Assembly: GCA_903919985.1 (NCBI GenBank)
Contig: CAIXKG010000149.1
Coordinates: forward strand, 1 to 47,905
From: an uncultured Opitutia bacterium
GTDB lineage: Bacteria > Verrucomicrobiota > Verrucomicrobiia > Opitutales > Opitutaceae
Direction of reading: 5' to 3'
DNA length: 47,905 nt
A program made the translations under genes and the position numbers. Shown here piece after piece: positions 46,941 through 47,905 of the stretch. The notes under the pieces were generated by a model. It was given only the letters and a program-made list of their open reading frames with translations, did no database searches and was not told where the DNA came from. Each line of letters starts with the position of its first letter. Positions within the stretch are counted from its first letter, which is position 1.

Positions 46941-47905
46941 GTGTTTTTCGAATTTAAAAAAATCATTCCGACGGGTCTCGCCGCCTGCCTTTTCGTTTTC
47001 GTGCTCGGTGCACGTTGGGCGGTGTTCGACCGCTTCGGCATGGACCTGCCTGAATGGGATCAGTGGGACGCCGAGGGACTCAATCTCCTCGCGCCCTGGT
47101 TTACGCATGACCATTTCTGGCGCGCACTTTTTGCGCCGCACAACGAGCACCGCGTGGTCCTCACCAAGCTTCTGAATCTCGGCCTTACGCTGGCCAACGG
47201 GCAGTGGGATCAAAGACTGGAGGCCACGGTGAACGCGGTTCTGCCGGCGACAATTGCCGTCGTTTTTTTCCTTCTCGGCTGGCGGCATCTCAGCGCAAAA
47301 ACGCGCGCACCGCTCTGGGTTTTTCTAGCGGTCGCCTTCGGTCTTCCTCTGGGCTGGCAAAACGTGTTGGGCGGGTTTCATTCGCAGCAATTTTTTCTTG
47401 TTGGCCTGGCGTTTGCCGCGATCGCGCTGCTCCCGCGCAATCCGTCATTTTCCGCCCCGTGGTGGCTCGGCGTACTGGCCGCCGCGCTCGGACTTTTTAG
47501 CATGGCCTCGGGTTTTTTCGCCGCCGTCGCCGTTATCGCGGTGCTTGGGCTCCAACTGTTGCGCCGGGTCAGCACGCTGCGCGCGGCGATGCCCACGATC
47601 TTTGTCTGCGGAATCGTCGCCGCACTCGGCTGGTTCACCCGCCATGAAGTCGATTATCATGCGTCGCTCAAGGCACAGAGCTGGTCGGATTTCGCCCTGA
47701 CGATCCTCTACAGCTTGCAATGGCCGGCGCCGTTTACCCCGTGGTTCGGGCTCGTGATGTGGCTGCCGTGGTCATGGCTCACTTTCCGCGTGCTGCGGTC
47801 ATCGTCGCGACTTTCCGTTCCCGCCTACACTTTCGGCTATCTCGTTATCGGCCTCGGCGCTTGGGTGTGGCTTCAGCTCCTCGCGACGGGCTACGCGCGT
47901 GGGGC
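46941..47905 (+). CDS. Multi-pass membrane protein (3' end outside window), GT-C-like
   Basis: Open frame that runs off the window: 321 residues are visible from GTG 46941, which directly follows an in-frame stop. A first hydrophobic segment (IPTGLAACLFVFVLGARWAVF) precedes an acidic loop with LPEWDQWDAEG and a conserved-looking APHNEHRVVLTK, then several more hydrophobic segments. The acidic loop position matches the catalytic loop of GT-C-type glycosyltransferases, as in the preceding membrane protein, with which it shares layout but little obvious sequence. The start is GTG without a ribosome-binding sequence and is therefore uncertain. Function is inferred. Confidence 0.7.
   Translation, partial: MFFEFKKIIPTGLAACLFVFVLGARWAVFDRFGMDLPEWDQWDAEGLNLLAPWFTHDHFWRALFAPHNEHRVVLTKLLNLGLTLANGQWDQRLEATVNAVLPATIAVVFFLLGWRHLSAKTRAPLWVFLAVAFGLPLGWQNVLGGFHSQQFFLVGLAFAAIALLPRNPSFSAPWWLGVLAAALGLFSMASGFFAAVAVIAVLGLQLLRRVSTLRAAMPTIFVCGIVAALGWFTRHEVDYHASLKAQSWSDFALTILYSLQWPAPFTPWFGLVMWLPWSWLTFRVLRSSSRLSVPAYTFGYLVIGLGAWVWLQLLATGYARG

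Overview
The window looks like chromosomal DNA from a Verrucomicrobiota bacterium, most likely the Opitutaceae (inference from gene content; nothing was searched). Supporting signs are high GC, a DUF1552 plus DUF1592-type cytochrome pair typical of Planctomycetes and Verrucomicrobia, many secreted proteins with signal peptides, a stand-alone hisA, and several families of short dispersed palindromic repeats. None of the roughly 40 gene starts I read has a recognisable Shine-Dalgarno core. I see no phage, insertion sequence, CRISPR array, rRNA or plasmid gene.

Layout. 1-7.3 kb: the 3' part of nadE, hemL, then an S55/SpoIVB-like secreted peptidase followed by a large propeller-like lipoprotein. 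7.4-13.5 kb: a secreted esterase and a small membrane protein on the minus strand, then a very long HrpA-type RNA helicase whose excess length is largely repeat-derived, in-frame insertions. 13.7-20.2 kb: a DUF4337 membrane protein, an NHL-repeat secreted protein, an ABC ATPase, an ArsC/Spx-like protein coupled to an 82-residue unknown, a MYG1-like hydrolase, OsmC and TrhO. 20.5-29.6 kb: an ABC importer pair (ATPase plus binding protein, no permease), hpt, an endonuclease/exonuclease/phosphatase protein, an M48 membrane protease, xseB-dxs and a secreted SGNH hydrolase. 29.9-36.8 kb: tRNA-Gly(CCC), amtB, then the Tat-exported DUF1552 protein, its two-heme-motif DUF1592 partner and a small secreted protein. 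37.0-44.4 kb: ybaB-recR, an epimerase-like protein, a DJ-1/PfpI protein, an SMP-30-like secreted protein, a disulfide oxidoreductase, hisA and an M42 aminopeptidase. 44.5 kb to the end: a methyltransferase coupled to a multi-pass membrane protein and a second, related-looking membrane protein cut by the window edge; these may act in surface glycan assembly.

The genes are mainly housekeeping (NAD, haem, isoprenoid, purine salvage, histidine, DNA repair, tRNA modification) mixed with envelope and secretion genes. The most unusual content is not a gene cluster but the repeat ecology: several unrelated short repeat types (GGGCGGGT hairpins, A/C-rich tracts coding for P, K, T, Q, N and S, a CTTCGCTAAAGC hairpin, a CGGATGCCACGGAT element and 66-nt palindromes) lie between genes and, more strikingly, inside reading frames without breaking them, concentrated in the HrpA gene.
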